The notes beneath the pieces are model-generated. The model saw only the letters and a program-made list of their open reading frames with translations, was not told the DNA's origin and did no database searches. Shown here piece after piece: positions 19,254 through 26,499 of a stretch of 64,000 bases of DNA. This DNA comes from Hymenobacter norwichensis DSM 15439 (GTDB lineage: Bacteria; Bacteroidota; Bacteroidia; Cytophagales; Hymenobacteraceae), in the NCBI RefSeq assembly GCF_000420705.1, contig NZ_ATVL01000009.1:248001-312000 (forward strand). Reading direction: 5' to 3'. The translations under genes were made by a program, and so were the position numbers. The stretch's first letter is position 1, and the number at the start of each line of letters is the position of its first letter.

Positions 19254-20210
19254 TTAACTCGGCTGTAGCTGTGGCGTACTGGCCACCGGGAGCGGCAGCG
19301 TACCCAGTACTTCTCCAGGCTGTATGCCTAAGCCAACCAGTTGCTCTCCCGTGAAATAGCCTTCGTCGAGGGCTACCATGTCGAGTTGAATGACCTGACT
19401 TAGGCCGCAGGCCACCAGCAAGGCCTGGCCGGGCACGGCCAGCACTACCGTTCCGGGGGGCGCCGCCACAGTTTCGGGGCGCGGCGTGGCACTAAGTATG
19501 CGTAGCGGTTGCCCGCGCAAAGCCGCCAGGGCGCCTCGGTTCCAGGGGTTGGTGGCGCGCACTAGTCGGGCTATTGGCTCGGCGGGTTCCTGCCAGTTGA
19601 TGCACAGGTCAGGCAGAGTAGGGCGAGGCCAGTAGCGGGCCACGGCTTCATCCTGCGGTTGGCCAGGGGTGCCCGTACGCAGGGCATCTAGCAATTGCCG
19701 GCCCGTGTGCACTGCTGCCAACGCCAGTTGGGCGCGGTGCAGGCCGTGGGTATCATGCGGGCCAATGGAAACGGGCGTGGCCGCCAGAATAGGGCCGGTA
19801 TCAAAGTCCACTTCCATACGGTGCATGGTCACGGCGCCGGCGGCTTCGCCATTGCGGAGTTGCCAAAACGTAGGCTCCGGCCCGCGATAACCAGGCAAAG
19901 CCGCAAAATGCGCATTGATAAAGCCCTGCGGCGGCATACGCAGCACTTCCGCCGGAATGCGCCATGGAAAGGTGAGCACCAGCACAGCCGTAGGGCGCAA
20001 ATCCGCCAGCCAAGCCGTTAGGTCAAGTGTTAGGCCGGCGCGCGCCAAGCGGCGCGGGGGCGCACCGGCCTGCACCAGCCACTGGTGTAGCTGCTCCGCT
20101 TCGTCGCGGCCGTTGGCGGGCACGGCTACCCCAGCTACTACACCTTGTGTGAGCAGGTTCTGCAACAGAGGCCACCCCAAAAAGCTGCTAATAATAACGG
20201 CTATGCGCAT
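19254..20210 (-). CDS. Formyltransferase-fold enzyme (Met-tRNA/sugar formyltransferase family)
   Basis: 318 residues. The formyltransferase Rossmann-like core starts MRIAVIISSFLGWPLLQ. Catalytic residues are visible as the N-x-H of INAHFAALPGYRGPEP (Asn99, His101) and the Asp of MEVDFDTGPIL (Asp137), the triad shared by methionyl-tRNA, GAR and sugar N-formyltransferases that use N10-formyltetrahydrofolate. A C-terminal domain of about 100 residues with PWNRGALAALRG resembles the OB-like region of Fmt. It is unlikely to be the housekeeping Fmt: it lies between collar-protein genes and an adhesin gene rather than beside def. It may formylate an amino sugar or protein amine for that surface system (inference). 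No signal peptide is visible. Confidence 0.8.
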   Translation of the reverse strand: MRIAVIISSFLGWPLLQNLLTQGVVAGVAVPANGRDEAEQLHQWLVQAGAPPRRLARAGLTLDLTAWLADLRPTAVLVLTFPWRIPAEVLRMPPQGFINAHFAALPGYRGPEPTFWQLRNGEAAGAVTMHRMEVDFDTGPILAATPVSIGPHDTHGLHRAQLALAAVHTGRQLLDALRTGTPGQPQDEAVARYWPRPTLPDLCINWQEPAEPIARLVRATNPWNRGALAALRGQPLRILSATPRPETVAAPPGTVVLAVPGQALLVACGLSQVIQLDMVALDEGYFTGEQLVGLGIQPGEVLGTLPLPVASTPQLQPS

Positions 20211-20327
20211 GCTGGTAACGATAAACTATAAGGATAGAAACTCTCGCGTGTTGACTTAAAACCCGCGTAACCATCTACTGCCGCCAATGCCGAGCCGGCC
20301 GCAACAGATGGCCACCCAACCAGTGCT

Positions 20328-20864
20328 TTAGGGCCGCGAAGGGAAAATGCCTTGCAGCGCAATAACATAGTTGATAGCCTGCACCGGCATGCGGTTTTCG
20401 TGGGCTTGCCCAGCACCCGTTGTGCCGGTACTGCCCGCAAGAGGCCCCGACAGCAAATTGGTATTTCCTGGCCCAGTGCTGTATTCGGCGGCGCCACCTT
20501 TGGCCGGGAATCCGTTTACTGGACTGGTTTCTTCCGCCTCGGGCGCCGTTTGCAGCGTGCCGGTAATGGCGTGCATGTGCGTCGGAATTTGGTCAAGGCT
20601 GAGCGCTACCGATTCCGAGCCGCCCATCTGGCCCTGAGTATAGGATGAGCCGCCCGACAACTGACCCGCACCCACGGGTACCCGGCTCCGCAAATCGGGC
20701 AGGCCGAACGTGGTTTGGCCGTTGCCGCCGAACGTGGTGCCTAGCAGCGTAAATAACGCTTGGTTGCCGTTGATGGCCAGCAACTGGCCGTTGCAGAAAG
20801 CCCAGCCTTTGGGCGCGTATGGAAAGGATATAGGGCGAATTTCGCCGAGGTATGGTTCGTCCAT
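20328..20864 (-). CDS. Phage tail collar domain protein (MdpB-like), third of the trio
   Basis: 178 residues, ATG at 20864. The tail-collar domain fills the N-terminal half: YLGEIRPISFPYAPKGWAFC, NGNQALFTLLGTTFGGNGQT and LPDLRSRVPVG. A glycine/serine-rich middle follows, then the typical C-terminal NRMPVQAINYVIALQGIFP. There is no signal peptide. Standalone proteins of this size are annotated as microcystin-dependent or tail fibre proteins in many free-living bacteria and often occur in threes. It shares motifs with its two upstream neighbours (gap 42 bases) and so arose by duplication. No other phage gene is nearby. Physiological role unknown. Confidence 0.88.
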   Translation of the reverse strand: MDEPYLGEIRPISFPYAPKGWAFCNGQLLAINGNQALFTLLGTTFGGNGQTTFGLPDLRSRVPVGAGQLSGGSSYTQGQMGGSESVALSLDQIPTHMHAITGTLQTAPEAEETSPVNGFPAKGGAAEYSTGPGNTNLLSGPLAGSTGTTGAGQAHENRMPVQAINYVIALQGIFPSRP

Positions 20865-20906
20865 AGTAACACTAGCAAAAGAGAGGTGAAAGAATAGACA
20901 GAGGGC

Positions 20907-21461
20907 CTAATCCTGCCGCGGCGGATAATTGCCCTCTAGGCAGATGATGTAGTTCAGTGCCAGCACGGGCTGGATATTGGAGTGCGCCTGACTGCCGGGG
21001 TTTGGCTGCGCCAAGCCAGTTAGAGCACTCACATCTAGGTATTGGTTGGCGCCCCCCGACCCGGCGTAGGCCGTGCTTGGTCCTGCCCCTGGGTAAGCGC
21101 CCTTGGGGTCGTTGGTGGGAGTGCCCCCAGACGCCGCTGCCAGCGTAGCGGAAAACGGGTGCTGGTGAGGTGGTATCTGTAAGGTATTGAGCGTCACGGA
21201 ATCAGCCCCGGCCTGCTGCCCTAGTGCATAGGTTGTTAGGCCCGGTGCCGGCATTTGGCCTTGGCTGCCTACCCCCAAGCGACTTTGTAGGTTGGGTAGG
21301 TTGAAATTGGATTGCCCGTCGCCACCGTAACTAGTGCCTATTAGAGAGTAAAGTGCCGGATTTTCAGAGATTGACAAGCTCTGTCCGTTGCAGAAAGCCC
21401 AGCCTTGCGGCGCGAAGTTGAAGCCGACGGTGCGAATCTCGCCGACGTATGGAGTAGACAT
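20907..21461 (-). CDS. Phage tail collar domain protein (MdpB-like), second of the trio
   Basis: 184 residues, ATG at 21461. Collar-domain motifs are YVGEIRTVGFNFAPQGWAFC, SLIGTSYGGDGQSNF and LPNLQSRLGVG, with the family's C-terminal QPVLALNYIICLEGNYPPRQ. It carries a longer proline/glycine-rich centre (TNDPKGAYPGAGPS) than its neighbours. Genes on either side are 36 and 42 bases away on the same strand, so one transcript is likely. In phages this domain sits on tail fibres and binds receptors; in bacterial trios the role is not established. Confidence 0.88.
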   Translation of the reverse strand: MSTPYVGEIRTVGFNFAPQGWAFCNGQSLSISENPALYSLIGTSYGGDGQSNFNLPNLQSRLGVGSQGQMPAPGLTTYALGQQAGADSVTLNTLQIPPHQHPFSATLAAASGGTPTNDPKGAYPGAGPSTAYAGSGGANQYLDVSALTGLAQPNPGSQAHSNIQPVLALNYIICLEGNYPPRQD

Positions 21462-21497
21462 GCTTGAGAGCTTGAGAAGGTGAATGGAAACCAGAGC

Positions 21498-22031
21498 TTA
21501 CTGGCGCGGCGGGTATATGCCCTGCGTAGCAATGCAGTAGTTGAGGGCCAGAAACGGCATGCGGTTCTCGTGGGCTTGGTTGCCACCGGCCGGCACGGTG
21601 GTGCCAGTAAGCAGGTTGGCCATGTTGCCGTTCGTGCCCGAAAACCCGTATTGCTCCGACGACGTGGAGGCGTAGACGCCCCCCTGCGGCGAGCCAGTGG
21701 TGCCCGTAGCGCTAGTTACCGGTACCGATGCCGCTAGCGTATGGCTGTGTTGGGCCAGTTGTACGGCCTGTAGCGTTACGCTTTCCGTCCCGGTTTGCTC
21801 GCCCTGGCTGTAGGATTGTAGCCCCGCTCCCTGGCCCATGCCTACAATGGCGCGGCCACGAAGGTCGGGTAAAGCAAAACTGTTTTGCCCGTCGCCACCG
21901 TACAGAGCGCCTAGCAACGAAAAAAGGGCCGTATTCTGACGGACTGGTAACAACCGGCCGTCGCAGGGCAGCCAATTAGCAGGCGCGAAGTAGTACGGCA
22001 TCAGGCGGATTTCGCCCAAGAATGGATCCAT
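21498..22031 (-). CDS. Phage tail collar domain protein (MdpB-like), first of the trio
   Basis: 177 residues, ATG at 22031; first gene of the row. Motifs: FLGEIRLMPYYFAPANWLPC, SLLGALYGGDGQNSF, LPDLRGRAIVGMGQ and C-terminal NRMPFLALNYCIATQGIYP. It lacks a signal peptide like the other two. The three paralogues differ most in the region between the collar motif and the C-terminal strand, the part expected to be exposed. The trio is followed by a formyltransferase and a T9SS adhesin, a linkage discussed as a finding. Confidence 0.88.
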   Translation of the reverse strand: MDPFLGEIRLMPYYFAPANWLPCDGRLLPVRQNTALFSLLGALYGGDGQNSFALPDLRGRAIVGMGQGAGLQSYSQGEQTGTESVTLQAVQLAQHSHTLAASVPVTSATGTTGSPQGGVYASTSSEQYGFSGTNGNMANLLTGTTVPAGGNQAHENRMPFLALNYCIATQGIYPPRQ

Positions 22032-22445
22032 GATGAATTGGGGTTAAAGAATGAATAATAATTGCCGCTGCGGCTCTGTAGGCGCACAGCTCTTTAGTGG
22101 CAAAGCTGTTACCGCACTAGGCGCTAGCATCGTATTGCCCGCTGCGGCCGGAACACATAAGGAAGTTTGAGGTAGACGGCTAGGCCAGAAAGCACGCACC
22201 CTCGATAATTAACTCTTCGAGTAGATGGTTCTGACCTGTTTGCTGGTTAAGGCCTGGCAGATGACTTGCTGCTGATTGGTATTCTAGTGGACTTTATGTT
22301 GCCGAGGCTCTTGGCCTGAGCAATTTCTCGCAATAGGTATTGGGTAGCTTAATTGTCGCGCTTAGAATTAAAAGCGCATGTCCTGTCTGGTTTCATTCAC
22401 TCGTACTTTCAATGCTCTTCTCCTGCTCCTTCTCACATGCATGCG
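22032..22445. other. 414-base intergenic region upstream of the collar trio
   Basis: Separates the response-regulator stop (22446) from the first collar gene and should hold the promoter of the collar row. No exact TAnnTTTG box, hairpin or coding frame stands out on either strand. Confidence 0.5.
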
Positions 22446-23114
22446 TCAGGTTTCAATAAACCCGTTTTTCACAGCATACACAATCAAACTGGCTGTATTA
22501 GAACTTTCGGTCTTTTCCAGTAACCGCTGCCGGTATCCCTCCACTGTACGGCTGCTAATGAAGAGTTTTTCGGCAATATTCAAGTTGGTTAGTCCTTGGC
22601 ACATTAGCCGTAGTACCTCTTTTTCGCGGGGAGTGAAATAGATAGGGTCAAATAGCGAGGAGGAGCGTTTTCGGGTGGGCTCCTGAATGCCCCGCGTGAC
22701 AGCCCGCGAGATGCGGGCCGTGAGGTAGTAGCCCGTCGTCAGAACCTCACTGATGGCGTGAATTATCTCTGATTGGCTAGCATCTTTGGGCAAGTAGCTA
22801 CGAGCCCCCAGTTTCATCATTTGCGTGATGTACTTATCGGCGGCAAACATCGATAGCACAATAATCTTCAACTCAGGAAACTCTTTAAGGAGCACCTGCG
22901 CGACTTCTCCACCATCGTGCTCAGGCATCTGCAAATCGAGCAGTAGCACGTCGGGTAGCCGTTGGCGGCACACCACCAATAGCTCTGGCAAATTAGCTGT
23001 TTCGGTTATCGTTTCTACGTAGGGCAGGTCTTGCAACAGATGGCACAATCCCTGTCGAAATAGGGGATGGTCGTCGAGTAGCGCTACGTGTATGCCAGCT
23101 AGTGGAGTAGTCAT
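22446..23114 (-). CDS. NarL/FixJ-type response regulator
   Basis: 222 residues. The receiver domain (about 8-125) has the acidic pair LLDDHPLFRQ, the phospho-acceptor in DVLLLDLQMPEHDG (Asp60) and the Lys in YLPKDAS. A LuxR-type helix-turn-helix follows (about 158-215): FTPREKEVLRLMCQGLTNLN and FISSRTVEGYRQRLLEKT. The ATG overlaps the stop of the upstream histidine kinase by four bases (ATGA type), so the two are translationally coupled and form a two-component pair. Targets are not visible; the collar/adhesin row immediately downstream on the same strand is one possibility. Confidence 0.94.
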   Translation of the reverse strand: MTTPLAGIHVALLDDHPLFRQGLCHLLQDLPYVETITETANLPELLVVCRQRLPDVLLLDLQMPEHDGGEVAQVLLKEFPELKIIVLSMFAADKYITQMMKLGARSYLPKDASQSEIIHAISEVLTTGYYLTARISRAVTRGIQEPTRKRSSSLFDPIYFTPREKEVLRLMCQGLTNLNIAEKLFISSRTVEGYRQRLLEKTESSNTASLIVYAVKNGFIET

Positions 23115-23920
23115 AGAGTTGCGTGACTAATTGGTATCTTAATGATAGTGCAGCTGCCGCGTTCCTTGTTTCGGGGATAGTGCAGCTCTCCGCGCAATAA
23201 TTGCACACGGGCTGCAATGCTGCGCAAGCCCGCCCCAGGGCCAGCTGGGTGGCGGGTCAGGGGGGAGGCAAAGCCACACCCATCGTCCTCCACCGTCAGG
23301 GTAAGGTGCGAGTCGGTTTGCTGCAAGTCAATTAGCAGAACCGTAGCCCCTTCGGCGTGCTTTAACGCATTTGTCAGCAGTTCCTGGCAGATGCGGTACA
23401 GCGCGAGTTCCTGCGCCAAGTCCAGCGACTGATTGTAATGTATGGTCAGCTCAACCGGCAGCTTTTCAGCTTCATTGCATGTGTCTACTAGGTTGTAAAT
23501 AGCTTCTGCTAAACCAAACCGGGCGAGTATGGCCGGGTACAGATTGTGAGAAATGGTACGGACGTCTTGCACCATGGTGGTCATGGCTTGTTCTAGCAGC
23601 GTTAGCGAAGACTTTTGACTCTCAATTACTGGCCCATTGCTTAACCGGTTCACCAGCAGCTTTGCAGTGGCCAACGCCGAGCCCAGGCTATCGTGCAGAT
23701 CTTGGCCGATACGTTCCCGCTCTCCTTCCTGAGCCTCCACGGTGGCGGTTAGTAATTGTAATTGGTATTGCGTCTCTACTTGTTGAAGCTGGAGTTGCTG
23801 CTGCAACACCCGCCGCTGATAGGCAATGAGGAAGCTTAGCAACGCCCCCCCCGCTAGCAGCATAAAGGCAATACCGCTGTAGAGTAACTGGCCAAAGCTT
23901 ACTTCTGAAGGGGAAGCCAT
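23111..23920 (-). CDS. Sensor histidine kinase (HisKA_3/HATPase type)
   Basis: 269 residues from ATG 23920; the longer frame begins with TTG at 23977 and is less likely. One transmembrane helix near the N-terminus (SGIAFMLLAGGALLSFLIAY) is followed by a coiled coil rich in Gln/Leu. The HisKA_3 box is ERERIGQDLHDSLGSALA (His76). The ATPase domain has the N box LTNALKHAEG, G1 box VEDDGCGFASP and G2 box GAGLRSIAARVQLLRG. There is no extracellular sensing domain of its own. The upstream multi-pass membrane protein gene overlaps it by 22 bases and may be the sensor. It phosphorylates the response regulator encoded next. Confidence 0.92.
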   Translation of the reverse strand: MASPSEVSFGQLLYSGIAFMLLAGGALLSFLIAYQRRVLQQQLQLQQVETQYQLQLLTATVEAQEGERERIGQDLHDSLGSALATAKLLVNRLSNGPVIESQKSSLTLLEQAMTTMVQDVRTISHNLYPAILARFGLAEAIYNLVDTCNEAEKLPVELTIHYNQSLDLAQELALYRICQELLTNALKHAEGATVLLIDLQQTDSHLTLTVEDDGCGFASPLTRHPAGPGAGLRSIAARVQLLRGELHYPRNKERGSCTIIKIPISHATL

Positions 23921-24564
23921 AACGCCCGGCAGTAACACATATAGAGCACGATGAACAGCAGCGAATGTACGGCCCAAACGTTCATGTTAAGCGTCCGGGA
24001 ATACTGGAGCAAGTAATTGCTGAAAAGCGCAATCTGTAAGTAGCCTAAAAAGTAGATGAGCAAGCCTGCCGATATCCAGAACATCGGTTCTTTAACCAAG
24101 CTAACGATCCATAGCTCACTGATTACTTTCCGAAAATAGAGCCCCACTAGTATCAGCACAATAAAGCTTTGAAGTATCTGTTGGCTCGGCCGAAACTGGG
24201 TGAAGTCTGGCCGAGCCAACTCGGTATCAAGCACTGCGTAGCAAGTAAAAGCGCCTATAAGCCACGGCACCAAGCGCGTAAAGGCAGGAGAGCGTAACTC
24301 TTGCCTGTATACCAAAACCAGAATCCACAGTTCCCCAATGGTGTAGATGGGCATCAGAAACAGGTTGTTTCGGTGCAGAAACAGGAAAACCAGCCCGGTT
24401 AGGTTCAGCGGCAGCAAAAAGCCATTGAGGCCGACGGCGAGGTAGCGCAGGCTAGGCGAAAGCTGACGGAAGCGCACCAAACCGATAATTCCAGCTATTA
24501 GCATCGGCAAGGGCGTGAGGCGCATCAGTAGCTGCGGTATAGTCAGTTGTAAAATATCATGCAC
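23899..24564 (-). CDS. Multi-pass membrane protein, likely sensory partner of the histidine kinase
   Basis: 221 residues with about seven hydrophobic helices (for example LTPLPMLIAGIIGLVRF, LLPLNLTGLVFLFLH, LQSFIVLILVGLYFR, FWISAGLLIYFLGYLQIALF, VHSLLFIVLYMCY). Size and helix count resemble the 7TM modules (7TMR-like) found fused to kinases in Bacteroidota, but I cannot assign a named family. Its 3' end overlaps the kinase start, so membrane part and kinase look like a split sensor. Charged residues lie mainly in short loops. Ligand unknown. Confidence 0.8.
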   Translation of the reverse strand: MHDILQLTIPQLLMRLTPLPMLIAGIIGLVRFRQLSPSLRYLAVGLNGFLLPLNLTGLVFLFLHRNNLFLMPIYTIGELWILVLVYRQELRSPAFTRLVPWLIGAFTCYAVLDTELARPDFTQFRPSQQILQSFIVLILVGLYFRKVISELWIVSLVKEPMFWISAGLLIYFLGYLQIALFSNYLLQYSRTLNMNVWAVHSLLFIVLYMCYCRALWLPLQK

Positions 24565-24619
24565 AGGCAGTAAGGTGTTTAAAACTAAGTAAGGACTGGC
24601 TGCCCTAAACTAAGTAGGG

Positions 24620-25375
24620 CTAGTAACCGGGCGGCACCGGGGTCGACATGTCGTAGAATGGGGTGTCGGAGGTCTTGGCGTCAGGGTTGACCAGCCGCAG
24701 CACTAGCCCAAATGTATAGGTGGGCTGAGGGTTATTATTATCGTAAGCGGCATAATATTTATGCAGGCCGAAATCAACTCGCAGCTGCTGCCGCTCTGCC
24801 GGATCGATGTTGAATAAGTTGTTCATCAAATCGCCCCGCTGAAAGTTGTAGCCCCGCAAGAAGCCATAGGTAGTCGCGAACATATTGGGCGTCAGCTTGT
24901 CGGCCTCTTGCCAGTTTTTCACCCAGTCGCCGGCTACGCCATGCGGTATCTGCACGCTTCCTGTTCCATCGTTGCCACTCGAAATCTTGGGGTCGTCGCT
25001 GCTTGATGAGTTCTGGCCATACATGGCGGCCATCAGATTACCTAATTCCGTACTCTCAAGGCTGAGCAAGTAGTAGGCCGATACCCGGCTGTTTTGGGCG
25101 TCAGTCGCATAGAAAGTTAAGTTGAACTGCCTGTCTTTAGTGAGTAGGAACCGGACCTTCACCTGGGTGCAGCCCACCGTTGATATCAGCCACCGTACCC
25201 AGTCGGCTGGCATGCTCAGGTACTGCCCGCGGCTGCCATCCTTCGCCGCGAAGCTTTCATTCAGGGCTGTCAGCGCCGCGTCGCCTTGGGTTATCAATTG
25301 CACCCAATTATTGGTGTACTGCTCGAAATCATCTGAGCTAATGACTGCAGGAGGAAGCGTGTTGTTGTCGGCCAT
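24620..25375 (-). CDS. Unrecognised 251-residue protein upstream of the split sensor
   Basis: ATG 25375 (MADNNTLPPAVISSDDFEQY) is preferred; 16 upstream codons look non-natural. No signal peptide or membrane helix is seen. The composition is that of a folded soluble protein with many Trp/Tyr/Asn: NNWVQLITQGDAALTALNES, SMPADWVRWLISTVGCTQVK, a polar Ser/Asp loop (NSSSSDDPKISSGND), then WVKNWQEADKLTPNMFATTY and a beta-rich C-terminus (YTFGLVLRLVNPDAK). I do not recognise a family. It lies 55 bases upstream of the seven-helix protein on the same strand and may share its transcript. It could be an accessory or ligand-side protein, but no function is claimed. Confidence 0.75.
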   Translation of the reverse strand: MADNNTLPPAVISSDDFEQYTNNWVQLITQGDAALTALNESFAAKDGSRGQYLSMPADWVRWLISTVGCTQVKVRFLLTKDRQFNLTFYATDAQNSRVSAYYLLSLESTELGNLMAAMYGQNSSSSDDPKISSGNDGTGSVQIPHGVAGDWVKNWQEADKLTPNMFATTYGFLRGYNFQRGDLMNNLFNIDPAERQQLRVDFGLHKYYAAYDNNNPQPTYTFGLVLRLVNPDAKTSDTPFYDMSTPVPPGY

Positions 25376-25494
25376 AAAGAATGTGTGGAGGAAGTGGAAA
25401 TTAAATCTTCTGAAAGAACGCATTAGCTAGCAATACTTTGCTTCTGGATAGGCATTGCTATGTTGAATAACTGAACTACCAAACAGCTGATGGG

Positions 25495-26226
25495 TCATTG
25501 AGTGAAAGCTGGTTGTTGGCGAAACCGGAAGCTCTGCTGAAGCACAGGCGCCCCCAGCAACTCGGCCAATTCCTGAAGTTTGGGCCACGCATCGGCGTAG
25601 CCGGCCGCGTCGCCTACTACCACCAGCGGGTTCTGGGCTTGCGGGTCGCCGGTGAAGTGCGGCGAAATGCGCGTAACGCCCGTTACATGGTCGTTTGGGC
25701 CGATACTGCGCATCGTAAATTCCCATGGAATAGCCACGAAGACCGGACCAGTGGGTGGCGCCATTGCTTCCTTGAAAGCCCGTTGGAGTACCAGCGGCAT
25801 TTCCTCGGGAGTGCGTATCTCATGCGCCCACTTGGTGTACTGCCGGGCCAGGTCGACTAGGTTAGAGGCTAGTAGTGGCTCCTGTGTCACTAGTGCAGTT
25901 TGCTGCTGGCAACAAATAACTACCAGCGGTACGCGCGACCGAGCTGCGTTAAACAAGTTGCCGATGCTATGCGCAATTCCGGGCGTAATGTGCAGTATCA
26001 CCACCCCCGGCAGGCCCGTTAGGTGGGCCATGCCCATTGCCGCACCTATGGCAATATTCTCGTGTAGGCATTCGATGTACGTGACGTCATTTTCTGGGTA
26101 GTACGTCCCGTCAATCAAGGGAATTTCGTTGGTGCCGGGCACCCCAAAAAGATGGTGAATGGCTAGCTCACGCAGAATATCAAATAGGTAGTCGCGGGTC
26201 CAGCGGAGAGTAGGCGAGGGCAGCAT
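25495..26226 (-). pseudogene. ThDP-dependent enzyme, N-terminal half only (243 residues)
   Basis: The Pyr domain of a benzoylformate-decarboxylase-like ThDP enzyme is intact: HHLFGVPGTNEIPLIDG, the cofactor-activating Glu region YIECLHENIAIGAAMGMAHL and ITPGIAHSIGNLFNAARSRV. A short start of the central domain follows (NPLVVVGDAAGYADAW, LGAPVLQQSFRFRQQ), then a stop at 25495. Family members are about 530-560 residues; the central domain is cut and the PP domain that binds the diphosphate (GDG...N motif) is absent. Just past the stop another frame reads FHSMTHQLFG, weakly like the FPTTHPLF stretch that normally follows, consistent with a frameshift plus deletion. A working half-enzyme is not excluded, but a remnant is more likely. 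Confidence 0.7.
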
Positions 26227-26499
26227 ACGCGGAAGGGGCAGCTTAGCCGCCGAACAGAGAGCGTTATCAACTTATTTGCTCAGCAAAGTAACCGGCCAGA
26301 AAAGCTGTTTTTGCGCGTAGAATTACGCGAATAAGCTACCCCGTATTTCTACGTGGTTTTCCTGCTTTCCTTTCACCAGTCACTACTTGATTTTCTCGTC
26401 TTATTTCTGTTCTAGCACGGTGAACTGCATAGCTAAGCGAATGAGAAAAGAACTGCCGGCCGGGCCTGACGAATGGTGGATAAGTATCATTTCGAACGG

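Noticed and set aside
20328..22031. Prophage remnant
   Set aside because: Only collar-domain proteins are present; no capsid, terminase, portal, sheath, integrase or attachment-site repeat was seen nearby.
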